A stretch of 64,000 nt of DNA from Pseudomonadota bacterium (lineage in GTDB: Bacteria; Pseudomonadota; Alphaproteobacteria; SHVZ01), in the NCBI GenBank assembly GCA_016195085.1, contig JACQAG010000006.1, positions 1 through 64,000 of the forward strand. Reading direction: 5' to 3'. Numbering within the stretch: position 1 is the first letter of the stretch; each line of letters starts with the position of its first letter. Both the position numbers and the translations under genes were made by a program. This document shows positions 43,784-54,057 of this stretch, one piece after another. Under the pieces are notes generated by a model, which was not told the origin of the DNA, ran no database searches, and saw nothing but the letters and a program-made list of their open reading frames with translations.

Positions 43784-44137
43784 TCACACCGAGAACGAGC
43801 TGCCGCAGCCGCACTTGGAGGTGGCGTTGGGGTTCTTCACCTGGAAGGCAGCTCCGACCAGATCCTCGACGAAATCCAGCTCCGAGCCCGCCAGAAGCTC
43901 GAGCGAGGTCTCGTCGATCACCACGGCGGCGCCGTCGCGCTCGAAAAGCTTGTCCTCGCCGGTGACGGCGTCATCGAAGCTGAAATTGTATTGAAATCCG
44001 GAACAGCCGCCGCCGGTGACGGCGAGCCGGAGTGTCGTCGCCCCACCTTCCTGCTGGGCCAGGAAGCGGATGCGCTTGGCCGCACTCTCGGTCAAATTGA
44101 AGCACTGCGGACGATCCTCGAGGAGGGTCTCAGACAT
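43784..44137 (-). CDS. erpA: Iron-sulfur cluster insertion protein, ErpA-type
   Basis: The 117-residue A-type carrier moves Fe-S clusters from scaffold proteins to target enzymes. The three invariant cysteines are C45 (GGGCSGF), C109 and C111 (KCGCGSSFSV). The ATG at 44135-44137 begins the family N-terminus. In alphaproteobacteria this gene often lies divergent from dgt-argS, as here. The long antisense open frame continuing through dgt and argS is not part of it. Probably co-transcribed with xth downstream. Confidence 0.92.
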   Translation of the reverse strand: MSETLLEDRPQCFNLTESAAKRIRFLAQQEGGATTLRLAVTGGGCSGFQYNFSFDDAVTGEDKLFERDGAAVVIDETSLELLAGSELDFVEDLVGAAFQVKNPNATSKCGCGSSFSV

Positions 44138-44290
44138 GGACGCATTCCCGTAAGGCGGTCTTGCTAATGTAACACCGTCCGTATGTAAGCAGTACACCGG
44201 CAATGTCAAATGCCTGGGCAATCCCTTACGGCAGGTAGGGTCAGGCGTGAATTGCCGGCCTGCCGGGCCCCCTGTAGGGTCGCCCTCATC

Positions 44291-45460
44291 ATGACGACCC
44301 ACGCCGCCTATGCCTCTACGCCCGAGACCAGCCGCGGACGGCGCTTTCCCGAGCCCGCGCCGGCCGACCGCACGGAATTCCAGCGCGACCGCGACCGCAT
44401 CATCCACTCCACTGCCTTCCGCCGCCTCAAGCACAAGACCCAGGTCTTCGTCTATCACGAGGGCGACCACTACCGGACCCGGCTCACCCATTCTCTCGAA
44501 GTGGCGCAGATCGCCCGTTCGATCGCCCGCTCGCTCGGCTTGAACGAGGACCTGGCTGAGGCCTTGGCCCTCGCCCATGACCTCGGCCACACCTGCTTCG
44601 GCCACGCCGGCGAGGAGGCGCTCGATCAGGTCATGCAACCCTTCGGCGGCTTCGATCACAATGATCAGACCTTCCGGGTGCTGACCCAGCTCGAGCGCCG
44701 CTATGCGGAATTCGACGGGCTCAACCTCACCTGGGAAACCCTCGAAGGCACCGTCAAGCACAACGGCCCGCTGGCGGGCCCCGGCGCACGCAAGCCGGTG
44801 CCGCCGACCATCGCCGCCTATCAAGGCGTGCAGGACCTCGAACTCACCAGCCATCCCAGCGCCGAGGCGCAGGTGGCGGCACTCTCGGACGATATCGCCT
44901 ACAACAATCACGACATCGACGACGGCCTCAGGGCTGGGCTCTTCAAGCTCGAGGATCTGACCCATCTCGATCTGGTGGGGCCGATCCACGCCGCTCTCAC
45001 CCAACGCTACCAGGGGCTGGAGCCATCGCGGCTGGTGCACGAGGTCGTCCGCCGTTTGATCAACGCCATGGTGACCGATCTGTTGGCGGAGACGCGCCAG
45101 CTTCTGGCCGCGCTGAAGCCGGGCTCGGCGGCCGCGGTCAGGGGCCTCGGACAACCCGTCGTCGCCTTCTCCGAAACGATGCGGGCCCATGACCGGGCGC
45201 TCAAGGAATTCTTGTTCGAACGGATGTATCGGCATTACAAGGTCAACCGCATGGCCTGGAAGGCGCGGAGGGTGGTCCAGGAGCTGTTTCGATTGTTCCT
45301 GGCCGAGCCGCATTGCTTGCCCGCGGAATGGTGCGAGGCGACGGATCGACCGGGAACTGCCGTGACGGCGCGGGTCGTGGCCGACTACATCGCCGGCATG
45401 ACCGATCGCTACGCGCTCGACGAGCACCGCCGGTTGTTCGACCCCTATGCAACGACATAA
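44291..45460 (+). CDS. dgt: Deoxyguanosinetriphosphate triphosphohydrolase-like protein
   Basis: The 389-residue HD-domain enzyme hydrolyses dNTPs to deoxynucleosides and triphosphate. The HD metal set is seen in TRLTHSLEVAQIARSIAR and ALAHDLGHTCFGHAGEEAL, with the N-terminal RDRDRIIHSTAFRRLKHKTQVF typical of the short bacterial Dgt-like branch. The ATG at 44291 fits that start. argS begins directly after its stop, so the two are one transcript. It helps set the dNTP pools. Confidence 0.93.
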   Translation: MTTHAAYASTPETSRGRRFPEPAPADRTEFQRDRDRIIHSTAFRRLKHKTQVFVYHEGDHYRTRLTHSLEVAQIARSIARSLGLNEDLAEALALAHDLGHTCFGHAGEEALDQVMQPFGGFDHNDQTFRVLTQLERRYAEFDGLNLTWETLEGTVKHNGPLAGPGARKPVPPTIAAYQGVQDLELTSHPSAEAQVAALSDDIAYNNHDIDDGLRAGLFKLEDLTHLDLVGPIHAALTQRYQGLEPSRLVHEVVRRLINAMVTDLLAETRQLLAALKPGSAAAVRGLGQPVVAFSETMRAHDRALKEFLFERMYRHYKVNRMAWKARRVVQELFRLFLAEPHCLPAEWCEATDRPGTAVTARVVADYIAGMTDRYALDEHRRLFDPYATT

Positions 45461-47218
45461 ATGAACGTTTTCAGTGAATTCCGAGCCGAGATCGTCAAGC
45501 AACTCGAAGATCTGACGAATGCCGGCAGGCTCCTCTCCGGCCTCGACCTGACGCGGGTCGGGGTCGAGCCGCCGCGTTCGGCCGAGCATGGCGATATCGC
45601 CACCAACGCCGCCATGGTGCTGGCCAAGCCGGCGGGCTTGAAACCGCGGGATCTGGCCGAGAGCCTGGCCGAACGCTTGCGCCAGCGTCCCCAGGTCGTA
45701 TCGGCGACGGTCGCGGGTCCTGGCTTCATCAACGTCAAGCTCGTGGACGAGGTTTGGCGCGGCTGTCTTCTCGATATCCTCAGGGCAGGCCCCAGCTACG
45801 GCGATTCCGAGCTCGGCCGGGGCCAGCCGGTCAATGTCGAGTACGTCTCCGCCAACCCGACCGGGCCCATGCATGTGGGGCATGCGCGCGGCGCGGTGTT
45901 CGGCGATGCCTTGGCCTCGCTCATGGCGAAGGCGGGTTTTGCCGTCACCCGCGAGTTCTACATCAACGACGCCGGGGCACAGGTCGATGTGCTGGCGCGC
46001 TCTGCCTATCTTCGCTACCGCGAGGCCTTGGGTGAGGCGATCGGTCCGATCCCCGATGGCCTCTATCCCGGCGACTACCTGAAAGAGACCGGCCAGGCGT
46101 TGGCCGCCCGCGACGGCAATAAATGGCTCGGCTGCAACGACGAAGCATGGCTGGAGCCGGTGCGTGACTTTGCCGTCGCCCACATGATGGCGATGATCCG
46201 CGAGGATCTGGCTGCTCTTGGCATTCGCCACGATGTCTTTTCCTCCGAGCGCGTGCTCGTCGCCGGGGGGGCAGTCGAGGCGATCTTGAAGCTGCTGGAG
46301 GAGAAGGGATGCCTCTATACCGGCATCCTCGACCCGCCCAAGGGCAAGACGCCGGATGATTGGGAGCCCAGGCCGCAGACGCTGTTCCGCTCGACCGCGT
46401 TCGGCGACGACGTCGACCGGCCGATCCGCAAATCCGACGGCAGCTGGACCTATTTTGCCGCCGACATCGCCTATCACTACGACAAGTTTCGCCGCGGCTT
46501 TGCCGAGATGATCGACGTGCTGGGCGCCGATCATGGCGGCTATGTCAAACGCATGCAGGCGGCAGTGAAAGCGATTTCCGACGGCACCGCCGCCCTCGAC
46601 GTGAAGATGTGCCAGCTGGTCAATCTCACCGACAAAGGCGAGCCGGTGAAGATGTCGAAGCGGGCCGGCATGTTCCTCACCGTGCGCGACGTCGTCGAGC
46701 GGGTCGGCAAGGATGTCGTGCGCTTCATCATGCTGACCCGCCGCAACGACCAGTCCCTCGACTTCGACTACGCCAAGGTGACCGAGCAGAGCCGCGACAA
46801 CCCGGTCTTCTACGTCCAATACGCCCATGCGCGGGCCCGCTCGGTGATGCGGCTCGCCGCCGAATCGCTGCCAAATCGCGATCTCGGCCCCCAGGCGCTC
46901 GCCCAAGCAAACCTGGCCCGCTTGACCGACTCGGGCGAGCTTGGTTTAGTCAAAATGCTGGCGAACTGGCCGCGTATCGTCGAAGGCGCGGCGGAGGCCC
47001 ATGAGCCGCACCGTCTGGCCTTCTATCTGCAGGACCTCGCAGCCGAGTTCCACCAGCTTTGGAACAAGGGCAAGGACGATGCGGCACTTAGATTCATCGT
47101 CGCCGGAGATACGGATTTGACGCTCGCCCGGCTGGCACTGGTACAAGCGGTGGCATACGTGGTGGCTTCCGGGCTCGCGGTGTTCGGCGTCGAGCCGGTA
47201 GAGGAGATGCGCGGATGA
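45461..47218 (+). CDS. argS: Arginyl-tRNA synthetase
   Basis: The 585-residue class I synthetase charges tRNA-Arg. It has the N-terminal Arg-tRNA domain, the HIGH-type motif HVGH near residue 138 ([17 protein letters not shown]), the KMSKR-type loop near 397 ([13 protein letters not shown]) and the C-terminal anticodon-binding DALR domain. The ATG follows the dgt stop immediately with no gap. The SPOR gene overlaps its end by 4 nt (ATGA). Confidence 0.96.
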   Translation: MNVFSEFRAEIVKQLEDLTNAGRLLSGLDLTRVGVEPPRSAEHGDIATNAAMVLAKPAGLKPRDLAESLAERLRQRPQVVSATVAGPGFINVKLVDEVWRGCLLDILRAGPSYGDSELGRGQPVNVEYVSANPTGPMHVGHARGAVFGDALASLMAKAGFAVTREFYINDAGAQVDVLARSAYLRYREALGEAIGPIPDGLYPGDYLKETGQALAARDGNKWLGCNDEAWLEPVRDFAVAHMMAMIREDLAALGIRHDVFSSERVLVAGGAVEAILKLLEEKGCLYTGILDPPKGKTPDDWEPRPQTLFRSTAFGDDVDRPIRKSDGSWTYFAADIAYHYDKFRRGFAEMIDVLGADHGGYVKRMQAAVKAISDGTAALDVKMCQLVNLTDKGEPVKMSKRAGMFLTVRDVVERVGKDVVRFIMLTRRNDQSLDFDYAKVTEQSRDNPVFYVQYAHARARSVMRLAAESLPNRDLGPQALAQANLARLTDSGELGLVKMLANWPRIVEGAAEAHEPHRLAFYLQDLAAEFHQLWNKGKDDAALRFIVAGDTDLTLARLALVQAVAYVVASGLAVFGVEPVEEMRG

Positions 47219-48126
47219 CAGGCGAGGACTACGAGATCGAAGGCGAGGAGCCCGAAGCGCAGCCGAAGCGCCGGCGCTTCCGCGCCCTGGCCGTCCTCAT
47301 CGCGTTGTTCGTGGTCGGCGCCTTCGGTGGGGTGGTCTGGTACGCCTATAGCGAGGGGCCATCCTCGAAGGGCGGCGCGGTGGCGCCCATCCTCAAGGCC
47401 GAAGAGGGACCGACCAAGGTCAAGCCCAGCCAGCCCGGCGGCATGACCGTTCCCAATCAAGACAAGCTCGTGCTCAACAACATGCAGCAGCCGACCGGCG
47501 CCCAGGGTACGGGCCAGGTGGAGCGCCTGCTGGCGCCGCCGGAAACGCCGGTGCCGCGCCCGGTGCCGCCGGCGCCCGCTGCCGCCCCGCCGGCGAGCCC
47601 ACAAGCTGCCGCCGGCGGTGCCCCGACTCCGATCCCGCCACCGCCGCCGGCGGTCATCTCCGTTCCCGCGACACCGGCTCCGGCCACGGTGCCGAGCGCC
47701 GCCGCCGCCCCGCCGCCGTCGAGTGCGGCGCCAGCCCCGGCCGCTTCCTTGCCGCCGCCGCCGCCGGCGCCGCCGCCGGTGACCGCGTCGGGCAGCGCGC
47801 CGCCGGCCGCCGCAAAAGCAAGCGCTCCGGCGGCGGCACAAGCGGCCAAGCCGCAGACGGCTGCGCTCGCTCCGGGAAGCGGGGAGTACCGCGTGCAGCT
47901 CGGCTCGGTGCAGTCGGCCGATGCCGCCAATAAGGAATGGGAACGCCTGAAGCGGACGGTGCCGGAGGTGGCGCCGATGCAGCTGACGGTGGTGCGTGCC
48001 GATCTCGGCGGCGAAAAGGGGGTGTTTTTCCGCATCCAGGCCGGCCCGCTCAGCGGCGAGAACGCCAAGCTCCTGTGCGAGGCGCTGAAGACCCGCAACC
48101 AAGGATGTCTCGTTGTCAAACCCTGA
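47215..48126 (+). CDS. SPOR domain-containing membrane protein
   Basis: The 303-residue protein has a charged N-terminal tail, one transmembrane helix (about 24-45, [22 protein letters not shown]), a long proline/alanine-rich periplasmic linker and a C-terminal SPOR domain (about 222-303, [23 protein letters not shown]). SPOR domains bind denuded peptidoglycan, usually at the division site. The gene overlaps argS by 4 nt and nagZ by 14 nt, a tight unit that links it to cell-wall turnover. This order is known from other alphaproteobacteria. Confidence 0.9.
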   Translation: MTGEDYEIEGEEPEAQPKRRRFRALAVLIALFVVGAFGGVVWYAYSEGPSSKGGAVAPILKAEEGPTKVKPSQPGGMTVPNQDKLVLNNMQQPTGAQGTGQVERLLAPPETPVPRPVPPAPAAAPPASPQAAAGGAPTPIPPPPPAVISVPATPAPATVPSAAAAPPPSSAAPAPAASLPPPPPAPPPVTASGSAPPAAAKASAPAAAQAAKPQTAALAPGSGEYRVQLGSVQSADAANKEWERLKRTVPEVAPMQLTVVRADLGGEKGVFFRIQAGPLSGENAKLLCEALKTRNQGCLVVKP

Positions 48127-49147
48127 GCCGTCCGGCCGTCTGCCGACAGCCGTCGTCTTCGGGGTCGCCGGTGTCACGCTCGCAGCCGAGGAACGTCGGT
48201 TCCTCCGCGATGCCGATCCCCTGGGCTTCATCCTCATGCAGCGCAACTGCCGGGACCCCCAGCAGGTGCGGGCGCTGGTGTTGGAGCTGCGCGCCACCGT
48301 CGGCCGCGCGGTGCCGGTGCTGATCGACCAGGAGGGAGGCCGTGTTGCCCGGATGAAGCCGCCGCATTGGCGAGCGGCTCCCGCCGCCGCACGCTTCGGC
48401 GAGCTTGCGCAGAGAGACCGCGCCGCCGGGCTCGAGGCTTGCCGTCTCAATGCCCGGCTGCTGGCGGCGGAATTGGCGCCGCTTGGGGTCAGCGTGAATT
48501 GTCTGCCGGTCCTCGATTTGAGCCTGCCGGAAACCCACAAGGCGATCGGCGACCGGGCCTATGCCGCCGATCCGATGCTGGTCGCCGCACTCGGCCGCGC
48601 CGCCGCCGACGGCCTGATCGAGGGCGGCGTCTTGCCGGTGATCAAGCACATGCCTGGACATGGCCGCGCCACCGTCGACAGCCACCATGATTTGCCGGTG
48701 GTGACGACCGCAGCGGCGGTGTTGGAGGCGACGGACTTCGCGGCGTTTCGCGCCAATGCCGATCTGCCCTGGGGCATGACCGCCCATGTCGTCTACAAGG
48801 CGATCGATGCGTTGCCGGCGACGGTGTCGCCCACGGCGATCTCCCGGGTGATCCGCGGCAGCATCGGGTTTGGCGGATTTCTCATTTCCGACGATCTCGG
48901 CATGAAGGCGCTGCCGGGGGGATTTGCCGATCGCGCCCAGGCGGCACTGGCCGCCGGTTGCGATGCCGTCCTGCATTGCTCGGGCGACATGGGCGAGATG
49001 GCCGAGGTCATGGCGGGTGTGCGGAGGCTGACGGACGAGTCGGGCCGGCGCCTGGCGGCGGGCGCCCAGTGCATCGCACCGGCCGCTTCCGTCGAGATGG
49101 CGGGGCTCGTTCGGCGCCTCGAACGCTTGCTGGCCGTGGCGGCGTGA
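48113..49147 (+). CDS. nagZ: Beta-N-acetylhexosaminidase (NagZ)
   Basis: The 344-residue glycoside hydrolase family 3 enzyme removes N-acetylglucosamine from peptidoglycan fragments during recycling. The catalytic loop KHMPGHGRATVDSHHDLPVV with its His, and the LIDQEGGRVARMKPP region, are characteristic. It starts at a TTG inside the SPOR gene, with AAGGA 8 nt upstream. The stop overlaps the M50 ATG by 1 nt (TGATG). It is cytoplasmic, as no signal peptide is seen. Confidence 0.9.
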   Translation: MSNPEPSGRLPTAVVFGVAGVTLAAEERRFLRDADPLGFILMQRNCRDPQQVRALVLELRATVGRAVPVLIDQEGGRVARMKPPHWRAAPAAARFGELAQRDRAAGLEACRLNARLLAAELAPLGVSVNCLPVLDLSLPETHKAIGDRAYAADPMLVAALGRAAADGLIEGGVLPVIKHMPGHGRATVDSHHDLPVVTTAAAVLEATDFAAFRANADLPWGMTAHVVYKAIDALPATVSPTAISRVIRGSIGFGGFLISDDLGMKALPGGFADRAQAALAAGCDAVLHCSGDMGEMAEVMAGVRRLTDESGRRLAAGAQCIAPAASVEMAGLVRRLERLLAVAA

Positions 49148-49842
49148 TGGCATCGCTTACGAACGCCCTCTATCTCGCCTCGGTCTGGGTGGTGCCGGTG
49201 GTGATCGCCATCACCTTGCACGAGGCGGCCCATGGCTACGTCGCCTGGCGCCTCGGCGACGACACGGCGATGCGCCTCGGGCGCGTCACCTTCAACCCGC
49301 TCCGGCATGTCGATCCGTTCGGCACGATCCTGCTGCCGGGCCTCTTGCTGCTGCTGCGCGCCCCGTTTCTATTCGGCTATGCGAAGCCGGTTCCGGTGAA
49401 TTTCGGTCGCCTGCTCAGGCCGCGCCGGGACATGATCTTGGTGGCGGCCGCCGGCCCGGCGATCAACATCCTCCTCGCCTTCCTGGCGGCACTCCTGTTC
49501 CACGGATTGCCGTTCGTACCGGAGACGGCCCAGGACTGGGTCGCGGAGAATCTGCAGAACGCCATCATGATCAATCTCGTGCTGGCGGTGTTCAACATGC
49601 TGCCGATCCCGCCGCTCGATGGCGGGCGCGTCCTGACGGGGCTGTTGCCAGCACCACTCGGACGACGCTTCGGCCGGCTGGAACGCTACGGTATTCTGCT
49701 GGTGCTGGCGCTGTTGGTCTTGCTGCCGACGCTGGGCGCGGAGCTGGGAATGAACCTGAACGTGCTGCCTTGGCTCCTAGCGGAGCCGGTCGATGTGCTG
49801 TTCCGCGCCATCGCCAAGCTCGCGGGCTTCGGTTGGCAATGA
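49147..49842 (+). CDS. M50 family site-2 protease (zinc metalloprotease)
   Basis: The 231-residue membrane protein has the HEAAH zinc site at 25-29, several helices, and a late PPLDGGRVL motif with the third ligand. It belongs to the short rhomboid-like S2P group of M50 that cleaves proteins inside the membrane. It is inserted between nagZ and scpA, overlapping both (1 nt and 4 nt). Its presence here varies between alphaproteobacteria. Substrate unknown. Confidence 0.9.
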   Translation: MASLTNALYLASVWVVPVVIAITLHEAAHGYVAWRLGDDTAMRLGRVTFNPLRHVDPFGTILLPGLLLLLRAPFLFGYAKPVPVNFGRLLRPRRDMILVAAAGPAINILLAFLAALLFHGLPFVPETAQDWVAENLQNAIMINLVLAVFNMLPIPPLDGGRVLTGLLPAPLGRRFGRLERYGILLVLALLVLLPTLGAELGMNLNVLPWLLAEPVDVLFRAIAKLAGFGWQ

Positions 49843-50621
49843 CGGACGTACTCGACAATTTCGAGTCCAAGGGCGCCGCCCCGGAGCCCGAGCGGCTGGT
49901 GGTCGACGTCGACGGCTACGAGGGCCCCATCGACGTGCTCCTGAGCTTGGCTCGGGAGCAGAAAGTCGACCTCAAGCGCATCTCGATCCTGCAGCTGGTC
50001 GAGCAGTACCTCACCTTTGTGCAAACGGCGCGACGGCTCCGGCTGGAGCTGGCGGCGGACTATCTGGTGATCGCCGCCTGGCTCGCCTACCTCAAGTCCC
50101 GTCTGCTGCTGCCCGAGCCGCCGGACGACGACGAGCCTTCGGGCGAGGAGCTGGCGGCGCAGCTGACCTTCCAGCTGCAACGCCTGGAGGCGATGCAGAC
50201 CGCGGCGGTCAGGCTGATGGCGCGGGCGCGTCTTGGCGTCGATCGCTTTTCGCGCGGCGAGCCGCAGAGCTTTCGCAGCCGCAAACGGCCGATCTTCGAG
50301 GTCACGCTCTACGAGCTGCTCGCCGCCTATGGCGAGCACAAGGCGCGGGAGGAGGGGCAGACGCTCCACATCGCGCCGACCGAGCTCTATGCGGTCGAGC
50401 AGGCCCTCGAGCGCCTGCAAGAGCTGGTGGGGCGCTCGCCCGATTGGCAGACGCTCACCAGCTTCCTGCCGGCTGCCATCAAGGACGGGTTGATCGCGCG
50501 CTCGGCCTTGGCCTCCACCTTCGTCGCCAGCCTGGAGCTCGCGCGCGAGGGCAAACTGCAGCTTCGCCAGCTCGAGCGCTTCGGGCCGATCTATCTTCGC
50601 GCAATGAGGTCGACGCAATGA
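49839..50621 (+). CDS. scpA: Segregation and condensation protein A
   Basis: The 260-residue kleisin subunit links SMC heads with ScpB in the bacterial condensin. The conserved N-terminus (VDVDGYEGPIDVLLSLAREQKVDLKRISILQLVEQYL) and the C-terminal winged-helix end are present. It overlaps the M50 gene by 4 nt and scpB by 4 nt, so synthesis of the two condensin partners is coupled. Confidence 0.94.
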   Translation: MTDVLDNFESKGAAPEPERLVVDVDGYEGPIDVLLSLAREQKVDLKRISILQLVEQYLTFVQTARRLRLELAADYLVIAAWLAYLKSRLLLPEPPDDDEPSGEELAAQLTFQLQRLEAMQTAAVRLMARARLGVDRFSRGEPQSFRSRKRPIFEVTLYELLAAYGEHKAREEGQTLHIAPTELYAVEQALERLQELVGRSPDWQTLTSFLPAAIKDGLIARSALASTFVASLELAREGKLQLRQLERFGPIYLRAMRSTQ

Positions 50622-51286
50622 CCGATGCAGCTCCCGACACCGACACCCAACGCTGGCTGCGCATGCTGGAGGCGATGCTGTTCGCCTCGGCCGCACCGAT
50701 CGCCGAGGAAGACCTGGCCGAGCGCTTGCCCGAAGGCAGCGACGTGAAGGCGCTGCTGCAGAGCCTGGCTCAGCACTACGAAGGCCGCGGCGTCACCTTG
50801 CTGCAGGTCGCCGGCAAATGGGCGTTCCGCACCGCGCCCGATCTTGCCGAGGCGCTCAGCGCCGAGATCACCGTCACCCGCAAGCTGAGCCGGGCGGCAA
50901 TCGAGACCATGGCCATCATCGCCTACCACCAGCCCGTCACCCGCGCCGAGATCGAGCAGATCCGCGGCGTCGCCCTCAGCCGAGGCACCCTCGACATGCT
51001 AATGGCTGCCGCCTGGATCCGTCCGAAGGGAAGACGGCAGACCCCGGGGCGGCCTGCGACCTGGGTCACGACCGAAGGCTTCCTCGACCATTTCGGCCTC
51101 GACCGGTTGGACGATCTTCCTGGCGTGGAGGAGCTGCGCGCCGCCGGACTCCTCGACCGCCGTCCTGGCGTCACCATCGCCATGCGCGATGAGGACGTCG
51201 ACACCGAGGTGGAGGCGGAGGAAGAAGAGAGCGAGCGCACGGGCATCGAGGAAGAACAGGGTAAGGGGGCGAGCGGCAACGCCTAG
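50618..51286 (+). CDS. scpB: Segregation and condensation protein B
   Basis: The 222-residue protein has the paired winged helices of ScpB (LEAMLFASAAPIAEEDLAERL, AAIETMAIIAYHQPVTRAEIEQIRGV, GRPATWVTTEGFLDHFGL) and a variable acidic tail rich in Glu. It binds ScpA in the SMC complex. The ATG overlaps the scpA stop by 4 nt. tatA, which follows scpB in many relatives, is not present; a HAD gene comes next. Confidence 0.94.
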   Translation: MTDAAPDTDTQRWLRMLEAMLFASAAPIAEEDLAERLPEGSDVKALLQSLAQHYEGRGVTLLQVAGKWAFRTAPDLAEALSAEITVTRKLSRAAIETMAIIAYHQPVTRAEIEQIRGVALSRGTLDMLMAAAWIRPKGRRQTPGRPATWVTTEGFLDHFGLDRLDDLPGVEELRAAGLLDRRPGVTIAMRDEDVDTEVEAEEEESERTGIEEEQGKGASGNA

Positions 51287-51296
51287 CCCTTCCGCG

Positions 51297-51908
51297 ATGC
51301 CAAGCATCGCTCTCGTTCTATTCGATCTGGACGATGTCCTGTGCAGCTATGACCGGCCGGCTCATATCGCCCGGATCGCAGCGCTCGCCGGCAAACAGCC
51401 GGAAGACGTCCACAGGGCGATCTGGGCTTCAGGGTTCGATGCCGAGGCCGATGCCGGCGCCTTCGATGCCGATCAGTACTTGCGTGGAATTCACGCGCGC
51501 ATCGGCTATAAGCTGACCCGGCTGGAATGGGTCGCCGGCCGCAAGGCAACGACAAGGCCGGCGCCGGCCGTGCTCGCCTTGGTCAAGACCGTGGCGCTGA
51601 AGGCCCGGGTCGCGGTCCTGACGAACAACACGACCTTGGTGACGGATCACATCGACGAGTTCCTGCCGGAGCTGAGATCGCATTTCGGCGAGGCCGTATA
51701 CGCTTCGGCCGAGCTGGGGGCGGCGAAACCCGACGCCGAAGCTTATCGACGCTGCTTGGCGCGGCTCGACATGGCGCCGGCCGAGACGCTGTTCATCGAC
51801 GATCTGGAAGAGAATGTCGCGGGGGCCCGTCAGGCCGGTCTCCAGGCGCATCGTCACACCTCCCTGGACGCCCTGACGGACGTGCTCAGGCATCACCGGA
51901 TGCTCTGA
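51297..51908 (+). CDS. HAD family hydrolase, gene 1
   Basis: The 203-residue product has HAD motif I (FDLDDVL), motif II (VLTNNTT), the motif III lysine (KPDAEAYRRCL) and motif IV (FIDDLEENV). These are phosphatases with an Asp nucleophile, usually acting on small phosphorylated metabolites. It begins 10 nt after scpB and could be transcribed from the same promoter. It is not closely related to the next HAD gene. Substrate unknown. Confidence 0.88.
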   Translation: MPSIALVLFDLDDVLCSYDRPAHIARIAALAGKQPEDVHRAIWASGFDAEADAGAFDADQYLRGIHARIGYKLTRLEWVAGRKATTRPAPAVLALVKTVALKARVAVLTNNTTLVTDHIDEFLPELRSHFGEAVYASAELGAAKPDAEAYRRCLARLDMAPAETLFIDDLEENVAGARQAGLQAHRHTSLDALTDVLRHHRML

Positions 51909-51952
51909 AGCCGGCGTAGCGCGTACGCGACGCCGGCGCTACCCTCGGGAGC

Positions 51953-52702
51953 ATGAACACGCTCCCCCGGGCGATCCTGCTGGATCTCGACGACACCATC
52001 CTGTCCTCCTACGGACGACCTGAGATCGCCTGGGCGAAGGTGACGGCTTCGTTCGCAAGCGCTCTACTGCCCCTGTCGTCGCCCACCGTGGCCACTGCGG
52101 TCGCCGACATTGCCCGCGCGTTCTGGAGCGATCCAGCGGCGCACAAATTCTGGCGCGGCCATCTGGGCGAGGCGCGCCGGCGTATCGCAGCGACCGCGCT
52201 CGCCCGGTTAGCGCCCGACCGCAACCCAGAGGATCGGGCGGAGCTGGCGATCGTCCTGGCCGACCGCTTCACGGCATTGCGGGAGGAGGAGATGCATCTG
52301 TTTGACGGCGCCGCCGAGACGCTCGATCGGCTGCGTCTCTTGGGCGTCGGCTTGGCGCTGATCACCAACGGCGCGGCCGAGACGCAACGGGCCAAGATCC
52401 GGCGCTTCGACCTCGAGCACCGGTTCGATCATATCCAGATCGAGGGAGAGTGCGGATTTGGCAAGCCCGAGGAGCGTGCTTATACCCACGCTATGATGGT
52501 GCTCAAGGTGCGCCCGAACGAGGCGTGGATGGTCGGCGATAATTTGGAGTGGGAGGTCGCGGCCCCGCAGCGCCTGGGCATTCACGCAATCTGGCTAGAT
52601 GCCTACGATGCCGGCCTGCCACCCGGCAGCACGATCCGCCCCGACCGGATCGTGCGCAGCCTAACCGAGCTGCTGGCGCCGCGCGGCACCAAGGAACCGT
52701 GA
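51953..52702 (+). CDS. HAD family hydrolase, gene 2
   Basis: The 249-residue product shows HAD motif I (LDLDDTIL), a helical cap, motif II (LITNGAAETQ), the lysine in GFGKPEERAY and motif IV (MVGDNLEWEV). The cap type (C1) suggests a small phosphorylated substrate. It lies 44 nt after the other HAD gene on the same strand. Two different HAD phosphatases next to each other are unlikely to be duplicates given their low similarity. Confidence 0.9.
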   Translation: MNTLPRAILLDLDDTILSSYGRPEIAWAKVTASFASALLPLSSPTVATAVADIARAFWSDPAAHKFWRGHLGEARRRIAATALARLAPDRNPEDRAELAIVLADRFTALREEEMHLFDGAAETLDRLRLLGVGLALITNGAAETQRAKIRRFDLEHRFDHIQIEGECGFGKPEERAYTHAMMVLKVRPNEAWMVGDNLEWEVAAPQRLGIHAIWLDAYDAGLPPGSTIRPDRIVRSLTELLAPRGTKEP

Positions 52703-52744
52703 CTGCCGCATTGACGCGGGCTCATAGCGTAGGCTCGGAGCGGG

Positions 52745-53953
52745 TCAGGCGCCGGTAAAGGCCTGGATGCCGGTCTGGGCACGGCCGAGGATGAGGGCGT
52801 GGATGTCGTGGGTGCCCTCATAGGTGTTGACCGCCTCCAGATTCAGCACGTGGCGGATGACATGGAACTCGTCGGCGATGCCGTTGCCGCCGTGCATGTC
52901 GCGGGCCACCCGGGCGATGTCGAGGGACTTGCCGCAGGAGTTGCGCTTGACCATCGAGATGAGCTCAGGCGGGCAGCGTCCCTCGTCCTTGAGCCGGCCG
53001 ACCCGAAGGCAGGTCTGCAGCCCGAGGGTGATCTCGGTCTGCATGTCGGCGAGCTTCTTCTGGATGAGCTGATTGGCCGCCAGCGGACGGCCGAACTGCT
53101 TCCTTTCCATAGTGTAGGTCCGCGCCGCATGCCAGCAGAACTCGGCGGCGCCCAAGGCTCCCCAGGCAATGCCGAAGCGCGCATTGTTGAGGCAGCCGAA
53201 CGGCCCCTTGAGACCGCTCACATTCGGCAGCAGCGCATCTTCCGGCAGCTCGACATCGTCCATCACCACCTCGCCGGTGACCGAGGCGCGGAGCGCGAAC
53301 TTGCCTTCGATCTTAGGCGTGGAGAGACCCTTGGCGCCGCGCTCCACGACGAAGCCGCGGATGACCCCGTCTTCGGTCTTGGCCCAGATCACGAACACAT
53401 CGGCGATGGGCGCATTGCTGATCCAGGTCTTGGCGCCCTTGAGCAGATAGCCGCCCTGCACCTTGCGGGCGCGGGTGGTCATGCCTCCGGGATCGGAGCC
53501 GTGATCGGGCTCGGTCAGGCCGAAGGCGCCGACGAGCTCGCCGGTCGCCAACCGCGGCAGGTACTTCTGCCGCTGCGCCTCGGTGCCGTAGGCGTGGATC
53601 GGATGCATGACCAGGCTCGACTGCACGCTCAAGGTCGAGCGATAGCCGGAATCCACCCGCTCGATCTCGCGGGCTATCAGGCCATAGGAGACGTAATTCA
53701 CCCCGGCGCAGCCATAGCCGCTGATGGTCGAGCCGAGAAGCCCGAGCTTGCCCATCTCGCCGAGCACGTCGCGGTCGACGCGTTCGTGACGAAACGCATC
53801 CACGATGCGCGGCATCAGCGTTTCTAGCGCGAAGGAGCGCGTCGTGTCGCGGATCAAACGCTCCGATTCGCTGAGCTGCTCGTCCAGGAGCAGCGGATCA
53901 TCCCACTGAAACGTCGGTTTCTCGGCCGGCTTGTCGGCGCGCAAAGCAGTCAT
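52745..53953 (-). CDS. gcdH: Glutaryl-CoA dehydrogenase-like acyl-CoA dehydrogenase
   Basis: The 402-residue flavoenzyme converts glutaryl-CoA to crotonyl-CoA in lysine and tryptophan breakdown. The start [22 protein letters not shown], the region [23 protein letters not shown], and the C-terminal [20 protein letters not shown] match GcdH well. The ATG at 53951-53953 has GGAGA 6 nt upstream. Convergent with the HAD genes and divergent from the small gene at 54058. General acyl-CoA dehydrogenases are the alternative but fit less well. Confidence 0.9.
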   Translation of the reverse strand: MTALRADKPAEKPTFQWDDPLLLDEQLSESERLIRDTTRSFALETLMPRIVDAFRHERVDRDVLGEMGKLGLLGSTISGYGCAGVNYVSYGLIAREIERVDSGYRSTLSVQSSLVMHPIHAYGTEAQRQKYLPRLATGELVGAFGLTEPDHGSDPGGMTTRARKVQGGYLLKGAKTWISNAPIADVFVIWAKTEDGVIRGFVVERGAKGLSTPKIEGKFALRASVTGEVVMDDVELPEDALLPNVSGLKGPFGCLNNARFGIAWGALGAAEFCWHAARTYTMERKQFGRPLAANQLIQKKLADMQTEITLGLQTCLRVGRLKDEGRCPPELISMVKRNSCGKSLDIARVARDMHGGNGIADEFHVIRHVLNLEAVNTYEGTHDIHALILGRAQTGIQAFTGA

Positions 53954-54057
53954 GGGGTCTCTCCGGAGATCTTTCTTACTATATACGCGCTTGACGGCGC
54001 TCGGCCAGCCAATGGCGGGAGTGACAGGAGCGGAGTCCGGGTGCAAACTTTCCGACT

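Noticed and set aside
43784-46906. A 1040-codon open frame antisense to argS and dgt, in frame with erpA
   Set aside because: Only the last 117 codons match a family (ErpA), with an ATG at its proper start. The rest mirrors two clear genes on the other strand and is an effect of high GC content.
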